A stretch of DNA of 64,000 nucleotides from Selaginella tamariscina (taxonomy: Eukaryota; Streptophyta; Lycopodiopsida; Selaginellales; Selaginellaceae), in NCBI GenBank assembly GCA_003024785.1, contig PUQB01000092.1:62001-126000 (forward strand), in the 5' to 3' direction. Below are positions 20,950 through 35,945 of the stretch, piece after piece (position 1 is the first letter of the stretch; each line of letters starts with the position of its first letter). A program made the position numbers and the translations under genes. Under the pieces are notes generated by a model that was not told the DNA's origin, ran no database searches, and saw nothing but the letters and a program-made list of their open reading frames with translations.

Positions 20950-23600
20950 CCAATACTTTTTAAGAGGGATTTAACATGTTTATTGTTGTGACATGGGAAG
21001 GAAAATAAAAATTAAATGTGTTTTTTGTGAATGAAAATGTAAATTTTTTGGTTAATACATTTTGAATTAATATATTTTCTTATTTAATGTATGAATGGGT
21101 TTTAATACATGTAATTAAAAATATAACCCAAGAAACCTTGGAATTTAAGGGAAATATTAATTTCCTTTAACTTTCTATCTGTCCTAATAGGGGCCCATTC
21201 TGCAAGTGTCCTCTGTTTCGGTATTATTGAATTTTTATGCTAATTTTTGTAATTAATTTTAGAATTTTTAAAACTGTTGATTTTAGTATAAGCAATCTAA
21301 TTTTTATTGGCTCTACAGACATATCGTCAGAGCGTGTATATGTGTGTTTGCGTGCGTCGATCTTTTACTAATTTCTGCCTTATTTTTAGGGAATTTTTTC
21401 TTTTTGCTGATCGCTCTACACGTTTCTTTTTTAGTATCACTTAGGCATAATATTTTAACACCGCTTTATAAGGTTAGCTTTTATAACATGCATATAATAT
21501 GCACATGGTTTATTGCTGCTTAATATTTATGATTTTCTGCTTGCGGATCAGCTTACAAGTCAGTAAGATATTTTTGTATATATAGCGTGTGTGTGTGTGT
21601 GTGTGTGTACGTGGGTGTGTCTTCAGATTTATTAAAATATGCATACATATTCGAAGGTTTGGGCGATCAGAGTGAGGCATCAATAAGGCAACAATTGAGG
21701 CGTTTTGGAAGAAGCCACCCAAGTAGTAACTTATGCAGGTACGTTTCGTGCGTGCGTGCGTGCGTGCAAATATATAGTTTTATATGTTTTGCAAAACATT
21801 ATCTTTACACATTACGTATTATATAAACTTGTCATAATCAGTCATTATACAAAATGAGTTCCTGTTTAGGGTTTTAAATATTCAAAAATATTTCAAAATC
21901 CTTATATATTCTAAGAATATGCTCTTAAGGGATTTTTTAGAATATTTGGTATTCTAAGTTGAACAATCTACAGACTCATTTATTTCTTCTTAATTTTTTC
22001 TTCTGCAAAGTAGTGTATTAGGAATTTTCGATGAGAAAGACATAATGCAAATATACAATGTGGAGTGCTATTATAAATTTGTTGTGTGTATATGTGTATA
22101 TGTAAATAAATACTTATGTTTGCATAACAGGTCTCAAATGTGCTCTTGAATTTGTATGGCTTCAAACCTTAATTTGACATTAACATTCTAAGGGTGAATC
22201 CCAAGTGACTTGTTTTGATTATGGCTTGTTTGAAGGTTATACATAGTTGTCCATAAATTACTTTTAAATTGGTAATTATGTTTGTAGAATAATCTTTCAT
22301 ATTAATGTATCTTATATAGGTTAGAGAATGAGCAATTAAACAATGTTGATAAATATCGAATTATTAAATCTATGTTGTTACTTCTTGTGAATTGAAGTAC
22401 ATATGATTACTTAATATTTTTTGAATTATATTAAATTATAACTAAAGACAAAACAAGCAAAGTAGAAAATATAATTGTGGCATTTTAATCGATTTCAACA
22501 ACACATAATATTTAAAATATAAAATAAATGTTTTCATATTTGATTTCAATTTTAAGAGATCAACTTTAAAAAGTTTATAGTTAGAGTCATCTTAATTAGT
22601 TTTTAAAGAAGATAGACATGAAGAAAAAAAGAATAAATATGTAAAGAATTCAAGTGACTTTTATATTTAACGAAACAACAATTTATGTAAGCATAAAATA
22701 TTAAATAAAGTTCATAATTAGAGTCATCCTCGTTAGTTTTTAAGGGATACATTATAAGAGAAAAATAAGTATTTAAGAGTTCTAAACATTTACATTGACT
22801 TCATGTTTAACAAAAACATATGTTTATGTAAGTATAAAAATGTACATTCAATGTACAACTTTTTGTTACATATTTGCATTTACATAAAAATGTTCTAAAA
22901 CATTATTATGATTTTATATAATAAAAAAAATCCAAAAGATCCATTAATAACGTTTAAAAGGCATCACTTTATGTTATACTATTAAAACAGTAATTAACAT
23001 ATTTGAAATTCAATCCAATTAAAGGTTCTAAGTGGACTTAATTAATATGTTATGCATTATGATATACAGACGAACATACATATTTTAAATGGCCAATGTT
23101 TATACTACACCCATGATACAACAAACACATTTAATTATTGAGTGATCTCACAAGTTATTAAGATAAAGTAATTCAATAAAGAAGAGCCTTAAACGAATAG
23201 TAAAGGAACACAAATTAAGATTATAATTTGAAAAGTTATTTACATTTTCATGTGGTGACGAGAAAAGAAAAAACGTTTGTGTTAAGTCACAGACTAACGT
23301 AAATATGTACATTCATACCTTGTGATTACAAGGACTTCAAAATGCACAACAAATAGTGTTTTTAACTATGTTTACATGTTTTTTATTTTTTTTCCTCCAT
23401 GTATTATGGATATCCAATACTTTAGAGATAGATATAAATATCATTATTAAAAAAATTTTAATTAATTTTTTTCTTAATTTAATTGAATTTAAATTTCTTC
23501 CTTAAATGTAACAGATGTTTTCTAAAGAATTTCTAATATAAACTTCCTCGACAAAACAGGTTTCTTCCATAAGACCTAACCACCTTATTGTGCTTCATAG
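20950..23600. other. AT-rich gene-poor stretch
   Basis: No complete gene is seen. One exon-like frame at about 21640-21739 (FEGLGDQSEASIRQQLRRFG, then RSHPSSNLCR) ends on a GTACGT donor but has no recognisable partner exons. (GT)n lies at about 21585-21608. A small dispersed repeat shared with 9311-9345 lies at about 22117-22207. Confidence 0.5.
22572..22850 (+). repeat. Diverged two-unit tandem duplication
   Basis: Two units of about 135 bp lie head to tail. Each starts with a TTAGAGTCATC-TNGTTAGTTTTTAA motif, then an A-rich AAGAATAAATA-type part, TTCAAGTGACTT or TTACATTGACTT, and TTTATGTAAGCATAAAAT or TTTATGTAAGTATAAAAA. Confidence 0.6.
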
Positions 23601-23601
23601 A

Positions 23602-23655
23602 ATATTTAATAAAGGTTAAAGTGAGTAAAGGATTACTTTAACCTTTATTAAATAT
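23602..23655. repeat. Perfect 21-bp inverted repeat with 12-nt loop
   Basis: The arm 23602-23622 (starts ATATTTAATAAAGG) is exactly the reverse complement of 23635-23655, with the loop GAGTAAAGGATT. It lies about 110 bp upstream of the first readable HAD exon. It could be a hairpin RNA stem, a terminator-like fold or the centre of a small foldback element. Nothing in the loop decides this. Confidence 0.85.
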
Positions 23656-23768
23656 CAAGAAGAGGTATTCTGAGATATATACTGGCAAGTTTTAATGGCA
23701 TGGATATCCCAAGAATATGCAGTATATACCTTTTTTTTTACCATATAACTACTCTTTCTAACCCTAAG

Positions 23769-24608
23769 GATATGGATTCCCTGTATTCATAGACCTGGAC
23801 GACACTCTTGTGCGTACGGATAGGAGCAACAATCCAGAGTTTCCTAACATCTGCTATAGCAATTATCAATTGTGCCTAGGTGGACAAGAGTTCTTACACG
23901 TCCTTGCAAGTATTCCAGGTGTTAGGATCAACTTTTTCAGTTGGGGTGAAAGAAAGCGCAACGTTGAGCTTGTAGGGAAGGTCATGAACAAGACCTTCCA
24001 CAATCTGCCACCCTCGTACCATGTGTTTAGTGGGACGGAGTGCACTAAGAACAAGAAGAGATTGCAAGGATAATGGGACTAGTTGAAGACTTGGATATGG
24101 AGCACGCAATTATCGTGGATGATCTTTCAGACGTATTCTCTGCAGAGGGTGAGGAGCGTAACTTCTTCCCACTTGTCACAGAACGAAGAGTCCATTAATA
24201 TTATGCTTTACGAGATTGTGCAGTCTAACAAGCTTGTGAGGGCATTGGGTATACTCCTGTGGTCAATCCAGTTATCTAAAGTTAAGGGATGGACGCCAGT
24301 GGAGGCGCTAAGTATGATACAATGGTATGGATGTGAAGGGTATAGGCACAACCAAACACACTCCAAGTCGTTCTATGAACTCGGATTGGTAGCCATGGAA
24401 AAGATGAACTCTAAGTTCGGGCTGAATCCATGTGGCATTGAACCTTGGATATGCATTTAGATTTCATGTGTGGGAAGACTAACAAGTTTGAATTTGGACA
24501 AGTGGAAGGATAGTCTCTAAGTTGCCAATGCTGGACATTGAGCATGAAAGTCAGCTTACACCACCTGCAGGTTTTGACCCTTCGATGTTGCTTACAGAAT
24601 TCAAGTGA
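23769..24608 (+). CDS. HAD-superfamily (NIF/FCP1-type) phosphatase
   Basis: The readable exon starts after a CCTAAG acceptor and runs GYGFPVFIDLDDTLVRTDRS. DLDDTL is HAD motif I (DxDxT type), where the first Asp is the phosphoryl acceptor. FFSWGERKRNVELV fits motif II (Ser), and HAIIVDDLSDVF fits the motif III acidic pair. This set matches NLI-interacting-factor (FCP1/SCP-like) protein phosphatases, which act on phosphoserines of RNA polymerase II and other proteins. The frame breaks near 24060, again after TERRVH (about 24195), and near 24460. The later frames read KGWTPVEALSMIQWYG, SKSFYELGLVAMEKMNSK and PPAGFDPSMLLTEFK to the stop. The N-terminal exon with the start codon was not found. 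The substrate is unknown. Confidence 0.7.
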
Positions 24609-24923
24609 ATTTGACAAGAATCGAATGTCTTCTAGATAAACGCAATTTAAATAATAATTATTAGTAATTTTATGCAGATGAAATCAAAAGATACATATTT
24701 ATACTGAGCATGTATATCATTAGTCCAATTGTAGATGCTTAACATATACATTCTCATATGTGAAACTATACATATACAACAAGTGTGTTATGCATGGAGA
24801 CAGAGAGATTTCTCACTTTCTCATATGTATACATTTGACAAGCCTTTTTGTTCACACACAGTTCCATAACAACAATATTAGCTTAATTCAAAAACAAGAA
24901 GTCCTTATTCGTGGTGTGCATAT
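24609..24923. other. Spacer between convergent HAD and subtilase genes
   Basis: AT-rich 3' flanks of both genes, with nothing else supported. Confidence 0.5.
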
Positions 24924-27689
<2,766 letters not shown>

Positions 27690-28250
27690 TTTGCCAAAGG
27701 GTTAGTTTATCAAAGGGCAAAATGAGCTTTTTGTTTTTCTAGTAGAAAAAGAGCTCGTTTATATACACACTATACAACGATTATAAACCGCGTGCGGTTG
27801 ACGATAATACCTAATAACATATTGGGGTGACGGAGTTGATATGTAGATATGTCCAATATTTTTGAAAAAGGGTGGTGACATTTTTCATAGATATTCCCGC
27901 TAGGTACAGTCCGGAGGTTACCTTATTATATACGAAAGAAAACAAAAATTACAATATAATAAGGAAACACACACACACACACATGTGCATGTGTGTGTGT
28001 GTGTGTGTGAATAGACTAGTTTTATATATTACAGTCTCTCAAATACTCCATTTAAATTTGGTTTAAAACATGATAATCCTATGTAGCTTTGTTATTCATT
28101 CTATTTGCTATAAATTAAATATATATTTAAATTAGTTTCATTTGATTTATTCTAATAATAACAAGAACATTTCATTAGTTTTTTCAATAAAGTGACTAAT
28201 ATTTGTTGCCTAAATAGAAACTTGTATTAAACAATGGTAATACATTATAT
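27690..28250. other. Upstream region of the subtilase and spacer to a gypsy LTR
   Basis: Presumed promoter of the subtilase (reverse strand). A stretch near 27700-27760 is A/T-rich, with GAGCTTTTTG and GAGCTCG. (CA)n and (GT)n form a near-palindrome at about 27967-28010. No gene is seen. Confidence 0.5.
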
Positions 28251-28540
28251 TGTAAGATCCATTTGTAATGCTACATGTGCACATATTATTATTAGTGTAG
28301 TGGATTTTAATAGTTATTGGATTGATTTCAATATAAACCACTAGATCCCGTATATAAGTTAGGGTCTTTTGACTAATGAGATATATATACACATTTTTAT
28401 ATTCCACGCTCTCACATTGGTGGAAGTGAGGGACACCTTTAATTGTCCTTACAAAGTGGTCTTTTCTTGATCTCGTTGTCTTTTTCATTGTCTAGATTTA
28501 TTCCTTCCTTGTAAATTTTGTTCTTTCTATAAATCCACAA
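28251..28540 (+). repeat. 5' LTR of the decayed gypsy element
   Basis: Begins TGTAAGATCC and carries GTATATAAGTTAGGGTCT, which is also in the 3' LTR. The inner end is not sharp. A CCACA near 28537-28541 is a candidate. Confidence 0.65.
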
Positions 28541-28599
28541 TAGGCAAATCTTTTGTTTGTGGAGCAGCTACTCATGTAATTATTATATGTCATGCGGAT

Positions 28600-29420
28600 G
28601 CAATTGAACAATCACTCTTAGTTGATGGTAACATTCACAGCCATGGTACTCTTCCTATTTCTGCTGCAAATTCTCGCGTCTAGCTGGATTTCTTTCATGA
28701 AAATCCTAGAGATGATGTGTACTATTGGTTTGACCACTTCATTATGGTTGCCACATATCATTCATGGGACGGTGGCTTAGTGTTTGCGTAAGTTTCCTAC
28801 TTGTCTTCAAGGAACGGCATTGCAGTAGTTACAATGGTTTAAATGTTGTAACTCGTGGAGATTAAAATATTCTTTTAAAAATCTTCAAACGTGCATTTGG
28901 GCATGTAGACGATTGTGATGATGCTTTTTCAACAGTTGCATTGTATTGTTAAGAGCCATATGAGTTGGTGATGTAGTTTGGTGTTCGCTTTCAGAGCCTT
29001 TTGTTGCGTGTAGAGTCAGAACGCATCAAGTTAAGTATGTTGTGGCTAGCACTTCGTCAAGACCTTGTGGGGCTTATGCATGCACTAGCTCTAGTGACTC
29101 TTGACGATGCTTTGAGGCTGGCACAACGATATGAATCATTACCTCTCCCACTTGCACCTTCACGTTCTTTCGTTCCACTTCATGTTGAGGATGTCATGCT
29201 CCGATGAAGGTTGATGCTGTTGCTACTCATGTACACGCACAAGGTTGGGCCCGTGGACGAGGACGTGGACGTGCAATTCGTTGTTGGGTGTGTGATGAGG
29301 TTGGATACACGTATCAGCTTGTTAACAGTTTCTCAATTGGTGTCCCCCATTTTGGGGTGGAGGCCTTAGCATCAATAACGTCCGGTTGGCGCTGCTATAG
29401 TGGAAGATCTTGATGTGGTG
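28600..29420 (+). pseudogene. gypsy gag relic
   Basis: Frames show FFHENPRDDVYYWFDHF (capsid-type), later VTLDDALRLAQRYESLPLP, and RCWVCDEVG as the start of a CCHC knuckle whose His and last Cys are degraded. Several stops intervene. Confidence 0.65.
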
Positions 29421-30159
29421 GATCTTTGGGAAACGACGAGTTGCACGAGTAGAGGAGGGTCCTCGTGCGAATAAATTAATGACCCCTCTGTCTTTCTTTC
29501 GGGAGTATCATCAAGGGGTTTACTCTGCACTAATTCATCCGGTCTTCACTTTTCAAGCTCAATTTAATCATACGCCACTATTTTCTTTCAGTGTTGGTGG
29601 ATAAGGTTTGAGTTTGTCCTTTATTTCTCAGTGTGTTGCTACACTTTGTAGCCTTCATTTGCGTCGTGCGGAAGAACCAGTCTTCATTTTGTACGGCAAT
29701 GGGTACACTCATGCTTGTTCGTAAGATGAAGTTGACATTATTATTCGTGTGAATGATTGTGAGCTTGAGCTTTAATCTTTATGGGTGGTGCCAAGTCATG
29801 AATTAGTTGACTCGTAATCATGTCAAGTGTGATTTTGAAAAGTCTCCCCCATGTTTGACTCTCCCTCGTTTTTCTTCCATTCCTCTTACTTATATTTCAC
29901 TTTATCCATCTGCTTCCATCACTTTATTTCACCCTTATTTCCAACCATTTTTCCTTCATGCTCCTCTTTTCCCTTTCTAAATCCATCAGATGATCGTTGT
30001 GCTGTAGTCGTTGATCAACTCAAGGAGTATGTTAATTTTTTCAACTTTGATTTTTCATTTGAGGCCAAGATTGCGACATGCCACCCTATTCCAACTGGAA
30101 ATGCTAGGCTAATCACGGTACCTGTTCAGCGTTGGTCACTGAGCTCAAGATCTCACAAT

Positions 30160-31400
30160 TGAATGTTAAGGAAATGTTGGAAAAGGTGTTATCCAAAAAT
30201 CTCCTTGAGCTCACGAATGAATGTTAAGGAAATGTTGGAAAAGGGTGTTATCCGAAAATTTCAAAGTTCTTGGGTGTGCAAACCTTATCTTATGACGAAG
30301 CCGGATGGGAGCATTCGATTCTACATCGACTATCACCTATTAAACGATGTAACCATTTTAGATGTGTATCCACTTCCTTATATTGTAGATCTTTTGGATC
30401 AACTATGGTGGAGCTGTTGGTTCACTAAGTTAAATCTCGCCTTTGGGTACTGGTAAGTTCCCATGGCTGATGTGGACATTCCCAAGACTGCTTTTCAAAT
30501 ACCATTTGGCATGTACGAGTTCTTAGTGATGCCTTTTGGTTTGAGTATATGATGGATGAGATTCTTTGTAATATGCCGGAAGTGACTGCCGATTTCATTG
30601 ACTATGTTTTAATCCACTCGGATGGAACTTGAGAGAAGCATGTTAGTGATGTACGCAAGGTTTTGGATTGGTTACAGGAAGTTGGTTTGAAGTTGAAGTC
30701 GTTTAAGTGTGTATTTGGATCCAAGGACACCACTTATCTTGGTTATCACATTTCCCGTGAAGGTTTGTAAGTCGATCCTAACAAACTTGTTGCAGTTTTG
30801 AAGTTCCCTACACCAAAGTGTGTGAACGATGTGCAACACTTTCTTGGCAAGGTACAATACCTGGGCTGTTTTGTGGATCATCATCTTTCAGATCATACTA
30901 CACCATTGCGGGCGTTGTTGAAGTTGTTAATATTTTGTTTTGTTGTTGGTCTAAGGATTGCAAGCAAGCATTTGTAAATTTTAAAGAGCTGTTGATGACT
31001 CCTCCAGTTTTGGCGTACCCTGATTACACTTGTCCTTTCATCTTGCGTGTAGATGCGGTCTCAGGGGCGTATTAATGTAAGAGAGTACAAGTGTCCTTGG
31101 CCAATAACATCCCATTGTGTACATCAGCCGTACATTGCAACCAATAGAGGTGAACTGCTCCACGACAAAAGGAGTGTCTAGCAACAATTTGGGGTTTTGA
31201 GAAGCTCCATGCTTACTTGCATGCTTCGCGGACGTTGTTGAAAGGTGATCATGCAGCAGTCACTTGTTGTTGAAGCAAAAGAATTTAATTGGTTGTATTA
31301 CTTGGTGAGTTTTGAAGCTTCAAATTTATGACTTTGAAGTTATTCATCGCCTAGGGAGTTTCATGGATGATGCTGATGATCTTTCTCGAGCTCCCTTCCA
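30160..31400 (+). pseudogene. gypsy reverse transcriptase / RNase H relic
   Basis: RT text is clear: MLEKGVIRKFQSSWVCKPY, TKPDGSIRFYIDYHLLND and VYPLPYIVDLLDQL. The catalytic box that is normally YxDD reads DFIDYVLIHS, so one Asp is lost. Then TYLGYHISREGL, QHFLGKVQYLG and RNase H remains (TPPVLAYPDYTCPFILRVDA). A short unit near 30140-30240 (GAATGTTAAGGAAATGTTGG) is duplicated in tandem. Confidence 0.75.
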
Positions 31401-31799
31401 TCTTCTCTCTCTTCTTCTGCCCCGGAGGAACCAATTGTTTCAGTATCAGTGGACTTTTTGGACGAAGATTCCATACCATCAGTAGTTGATGTGCTTAACG
31501 TTCAGTGTCTGCAAAATGCATAGTTAGATTTGTCGTCTTTGGATGAGGTTCAAAAAGTTCAAAAGGTTGAGCTGTGGATTCGAAGGCTTTGTGATGGGTT
31601 TGAGAATCCTGTATTACTTGTTAATAATTTGCCTTTCAGGCATTTACATTTATAATATCACATTCAGGACGATCTTCTTTATTTTGTGGAGACTAATCTA
31701 GATGATCATTTGCGGTTGGTGGTGCCTTCGGTTTTTGTTCCACGCTTCCTCCATGTTTACTATGACTCTCTTGTTCTTGACGGGCACATGAACATCGTC

Positions 31800-32850
31800 A
31801 TGTGATGAAGAAGTTGCACAAATCTTTTTATTGACCATAGTTGCAAGGAGATGTAATTCAATATGTGCGTAGTTGTGTGTGGTGCCAAGCTCGCAATACT
31901 TTTCTATGTACTTCGAAAGGACGATTGGAGTCAATTGCAGTTTCTCATCCATTTAAGTTGGTGGCGTTTGATTTAATAGGACCTTTTTCACGGTCGACTG
32001 TTGGTAATGAGTACATTTTTATTGCTTCTGACTACTTAACTCGTTGGGTAAAAATTGATGCTCTTGCTAGTGCGACTGCTTCTGTTATTGATCAATTTCT
32101 CCTTAATCGGGTCGTGTTTCAACATTCTTGTCCAGAGCGAATTCTTTCGGATAATAATCTTACTTTATGGCCAAGGCATTTTATATCTTGACGTCTTGAT
32201 TGGGGATATAGCACATTTTCACAAGTGCTTATCATTCTTAAATAGATGGGTTGGTGGAACGGCTTGTCAAGACCTTCAAAAGGATGATCGTAAAATATGT
32301 GAACTTTTAACATTCAGATTGGGATGGTTATCTGCCATCTCTTTGATATGCTTATGTCACTGGAGTACAAAGTTTTGTTGGTACTTCCCCATATAAGCTC
32401 TTGTATGGTCATGACTCAGTGTTGCCGACAGAGTTGGTGTGCCTTCTCGATTGCCACGAGCCACTGATGCTAGTCATGGGAGTGGTATTTGACGGCATTC
32501 TTCCATTTGTCCATGCAGAGTCAGCAAAACACTTGGGGCATGTACAAGTAGGACAACAATAACGTTACAACTCGCATCATTATACTCTTGTGGAGTACAA
32601 GGTTGATGAGCTGGTGTTAATTCGTTTTCCTAAACTTACAATACGTGTAGAAAGGACCATATTGAGTGCTATGGCAAGTAGGGCCACAAGTTTATCAGGT
32701 TTGGCACGACATTCAACTCGATCCTCTGGAGATTGTACACGTGCAACGATTGAAGTGTTTTGTGCAACAAAATAAGTTCTGCCTTCCTCCTAATGTTTCT
32801 CCAAATCTGGCCCATCTATCAGAGAACCCTAACCAGCTTACATCCTTTTA
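31800..32850 (+). pseudogene. gypsy integrase and C-terminal tail relic
   Basis: The zinc part ends CVWCQARN. The core reads PFKLVAFDLIGPFSRSTVGN, and CPERILSDNN gives the second Asp. The Glu region is scrambled by shifts. The tail has KVDELVLIRFPK and VWHDIQLDPLEIVHVQRLK, a chromodomain-like end. Confidence 0.7.
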
Positions 32851-33015
32851 AGAGGGGATGATGTAAGATCCACATGTACAACTGCATGTACATGTACTAT
32901 TGTTACATAGTATTTTAATAGCCGTTGGATTGGTTTTAATTTGACCAACCGCTGTTGTATATAAGTTAGGGTCTCTGTACTATTGATATAGACACATTTC
33001 TATACTCAATATGAA

Positions 33016-33696
33016 GTTTTAAATAAATTTTTTTTTGATTAGAAAAAAACAATTTTCATTTAAAAAAATTGATTTGAGAATTATTATATTTTAATTTGCT
33101 TGAAGTATGTTGAAGTTCATAAGGGTATTTATAGAAATATAAAATGTAATTTTTAAAACTTTTGATTTCACGGGTATATATATAATTTTCTTATTAACTT
33201 ACAATTTTTACTTCACCACGAACACACATATATTTATGTACTATATAGTGTAAGATTTATATTAATCCAATGCTTGAATAATGTTGTGCCTGCTCTTGAT
33301 AATCCATTGAAGGGTCACAAAGTTCAACTTCATAAACGCTAACCTTTTGCTGAATACATGTGTGTGTGTGTGTGCGCGCGCGTGCGTGCGTGCGCTTCTT
33401 GAATTCATTTTTCGACTTAGTATCGTCGTTATTATTTTTCTGTCGTACGATAGTTAAATATTATTCATAATAACATTAGACTTCCCTTTGGATTTTGCTC
33501 GTTGGGATGCAAATTGTCAGCATTATATGCAGTACTATCATGTGAAGACACACGAATTTAAAGAGCTCAGGATCTCTCACTCTGTTTCTCTCTAATATAT
33601 TAAATTCACTTTTATTTAATATTACTTTATATTTATAATTAATATTAAACATCACCTGATTGACATTATTATATTTACTGAATTTAAACATTGTGC
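33016..33696. other. AT-rich spacer with (GT)(CG)n tract
   Basis: A (TG)n(CG)n(TGCG)n run lies at about 33359-33394. No gene is supported. Confidence 0.5.
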
Positions 33697-34255
33697 AACT
33701 GGTGAAGTATCACAGTTTGTGTCTCATTTCTGTAACTATATACAATTTTATACACAAACTTGTTATGTTTAGTATATTCCTTACATGAATTTGTCCCACG
33801 AACGAGTTGTATGGAGATGAAGCTCTCTACTTAGGTAAATACCAATATCCCAGGTGATTCTAAAGCACCAAAAGTATTAGCCATACAAATATATATATAT
33901 ATATATAAAATTGGATATAATTTAACTTAATCCTCCGTTAATATTGCAGTAAACGCGTGTTGATAGCTGTGAATGATGCTTCAGAAATATGATCTCGTGT
34001 CAACATATAACTAGTTATGTATATATATATATATATATAAAATATTGATATAAAGTACTAATGCTATTTTTATGTTATATTTTTAATATAAAGATAAATA
34101 AACACCCCAAGTATATCTTAACGAAACAGGATGCATCCCTCTATAGTATACAATATATTCCTGTAGTTAAATTAAAGTTATATAATTTATATATAGTATA
34201 ATAGGCAGTCGCCATGCATTTATACATTTTTCTGCTTTGGCAAAGTGAGCTTGTT
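33697..34255 (-). pseudogene. Rearranged fragment of the subtilase gene
   Basis: The block first matches 25890-25985 (GTATCACAGTTTGTGTCTCA, then TTACATGAAT), then jumps within GTCCCA to match 27048-27120 (CGAACGAGTTGTATGGAGAT), and continues with 27235-27340 (TAATCCTCCGTTAAT, CGCGTG, TAGCTGTGAATGATG) and 27360-27560 (GTATTAATGCTATTTTTATG-type, AAAGATAAATAAACACC). The order follows the gene, but about 1.06 kb of it (25.99-27.05 kb) is absent, and exons are degenerate. Confidence 0.85.
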
Positions 34256-35205
34256 TTATAATTAAGAATGAACGTGGATGACATACATAGAAACGTTCAA
34301 TGTCAAATCTTCTCCTGTCATCTCTTTTTATTTATAAATTAATGTTATATAGTTTTTTTACATGTTTTAAATTTTATATTATATCAATTAAATATTATAT
34401 ATTACATTATACATACATAACATTCATTAACATTGTGTACACTTTAAATATAATTTAGTTTCATTATTATACGATTGTATCAACATATCCAGAATTACAT
34501 ATTCAAGTATATTAAAAACACATTGCTGTTAAAATTAAGAATTTGTTAAACTTACATTTTAAATTTGAAATTAGATTGATGAAATATTATTAATCTAATC
34601 GCTTTCTATAAATTTCTTATTTTTTGTTTTAATGAATTTGTTCTTATGTACTAATGTAATATTTATTTATTTGTCCATATCCTAAAAGAACCACAGCTAA
34701 GAATATACATATTCCTTAAGAACATTCAAATATTTATTTTTAAATTTTATAAAAACATTAGCCATGGTTTGGTTGGATCTAATGTATTGGAATAGAGAAT
34801 TGTTGTATATATATTGAAAATAATATAGTCTTGTGTATATTACAAACTAATGAATGTGAATAAAAGAGAACTTAGTTGAAATATTTATTTATTTATTTAT
34901 TTTTTTTATTTTTTATTTTTTAAGTTAGTAGTTAGTATATAAATCTAGGAATATAATTTATTTCTTAATATTTAACTTAAATTTACCTTATTAGACTAGA
35001 CAATAAGAGTGTAAGTTTAATATTCGATATGTAATCAAAATTTTAAAATGGGTGTGTGTATTGTGTCTTCCGTGTGTGTTTTAACAGTGATATATGCCGT
35101 AATAAAAAAATGTTACGGATTAATAATTAAATTAGATTAATAATTAATAATTAATAATTAAATTAGTAATTAAACATTCCAATAGTACTTTTCGACTACG
35201 GATTT
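34256..35205. other. Very AT-rich spacer
   Basis: Homopolymer-rich AT sequence with (ATTT)n near 34883-34900 and ATTAATAATTAATAATTAA near 35140-35160. No gene is seen. Confidence 0.6.
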
Positions 35206-35209
35206 AATC

Positions 35210-35885
35210 ACTGGTTTTAACTCTTCTTCACTAAATAGCTATCAAGGGTTATTTCGGTGGCTAACCTAACCTTCGCTAATGTTGTCCAAGGAAAGTCTTC
35301 CAACACATTTTATATTGATTTAAGCAAGTTCTAAGTAAGAGGTTTGAAGCACTAAATAGCTGTCAAGGTTTTATATTTATTTAAGTAAGTTTTAAGTAGG
35401 ACTAAATAGCTGTCAAGAGTTCACGAACGGGTATATGTCATGTATTGAATCTCTTGTTGTAAGGATTTTATATTGATTTAAGTAAGTGTTTTAAGTAGGA
35501 CTAATAGTTGTTAAGGGTTGACACGAACCTTCATCGATGTTGTCCAACTAAAAGTCTTGTTGAACACGCGTTTTCTATATATTATTGAGTAAGTTCTAAG
35601 TAGTTTAAAGTATTAATGGCTAACCTAACGTTGTCCAATTCAAAGTCCTCATCAAACCTCAAATCACAAACAAATCCTGTTGATATACACATTTTTATAT
35701 TGATTTAAATAAGTTTTAACTAGTTTTAAACACTAAATAGTTGTCAAAGGGTTACTAAGTGATTCACACACCTTATTAATACCACACTTGTATATTCTTT
35801 TATATTGATTTAACCAAGTTCTAAGTAGTTTCAAACACTAAATAGCTGCAGTGGCTAAGCTAACCTCCATTGATGTTGTCCGATT
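35210..35885 (+). repeat. Decayed tandem repeat (units of roughly 50-130 bp)
   Basis: The phrase CACTAAATAGCT-TCAAGGGTT recurs at about 35228, 35346, 35403, 35500, 35730 and 35836. ATTGATTTAAGTAAGTTTTAA-type and GATGTTGTCCAA-type phrases alternate with it (about 35280, 35536, 35622, 35872). The units vary in length, so it is an old array. Confidence 0.65.
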
Positions 35886-35945
35886 TTTGTTAGAAATGAC
35901 AAACTCGGAATTCATACTAAACTTGCAGCATTATAACAGTTTTAG

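Larger units (their letters stand above)
28251..33015 (+). mobile_element. Ty3/gypsy LTR retrotransposon, decayed
   Basis: The two ends share TGTAAGATCC, then TGCACATATTATT or TGTACTATTGTTACA, then TTGGATTG and GTATATAAGTTAGGGTCT. The 5' LTR starts at 28251. The 3' LTR starts at 32862 after a purine-rich AAGAGGGGATGA and is cut off near 33015. Between them lie gag, RT, RNase H, integrase and a chromodomain-type tail in the gypsy order, all on the plus strand and all with stops and shifts. No clear primer-binding site is visible. Confidence 0.85.
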
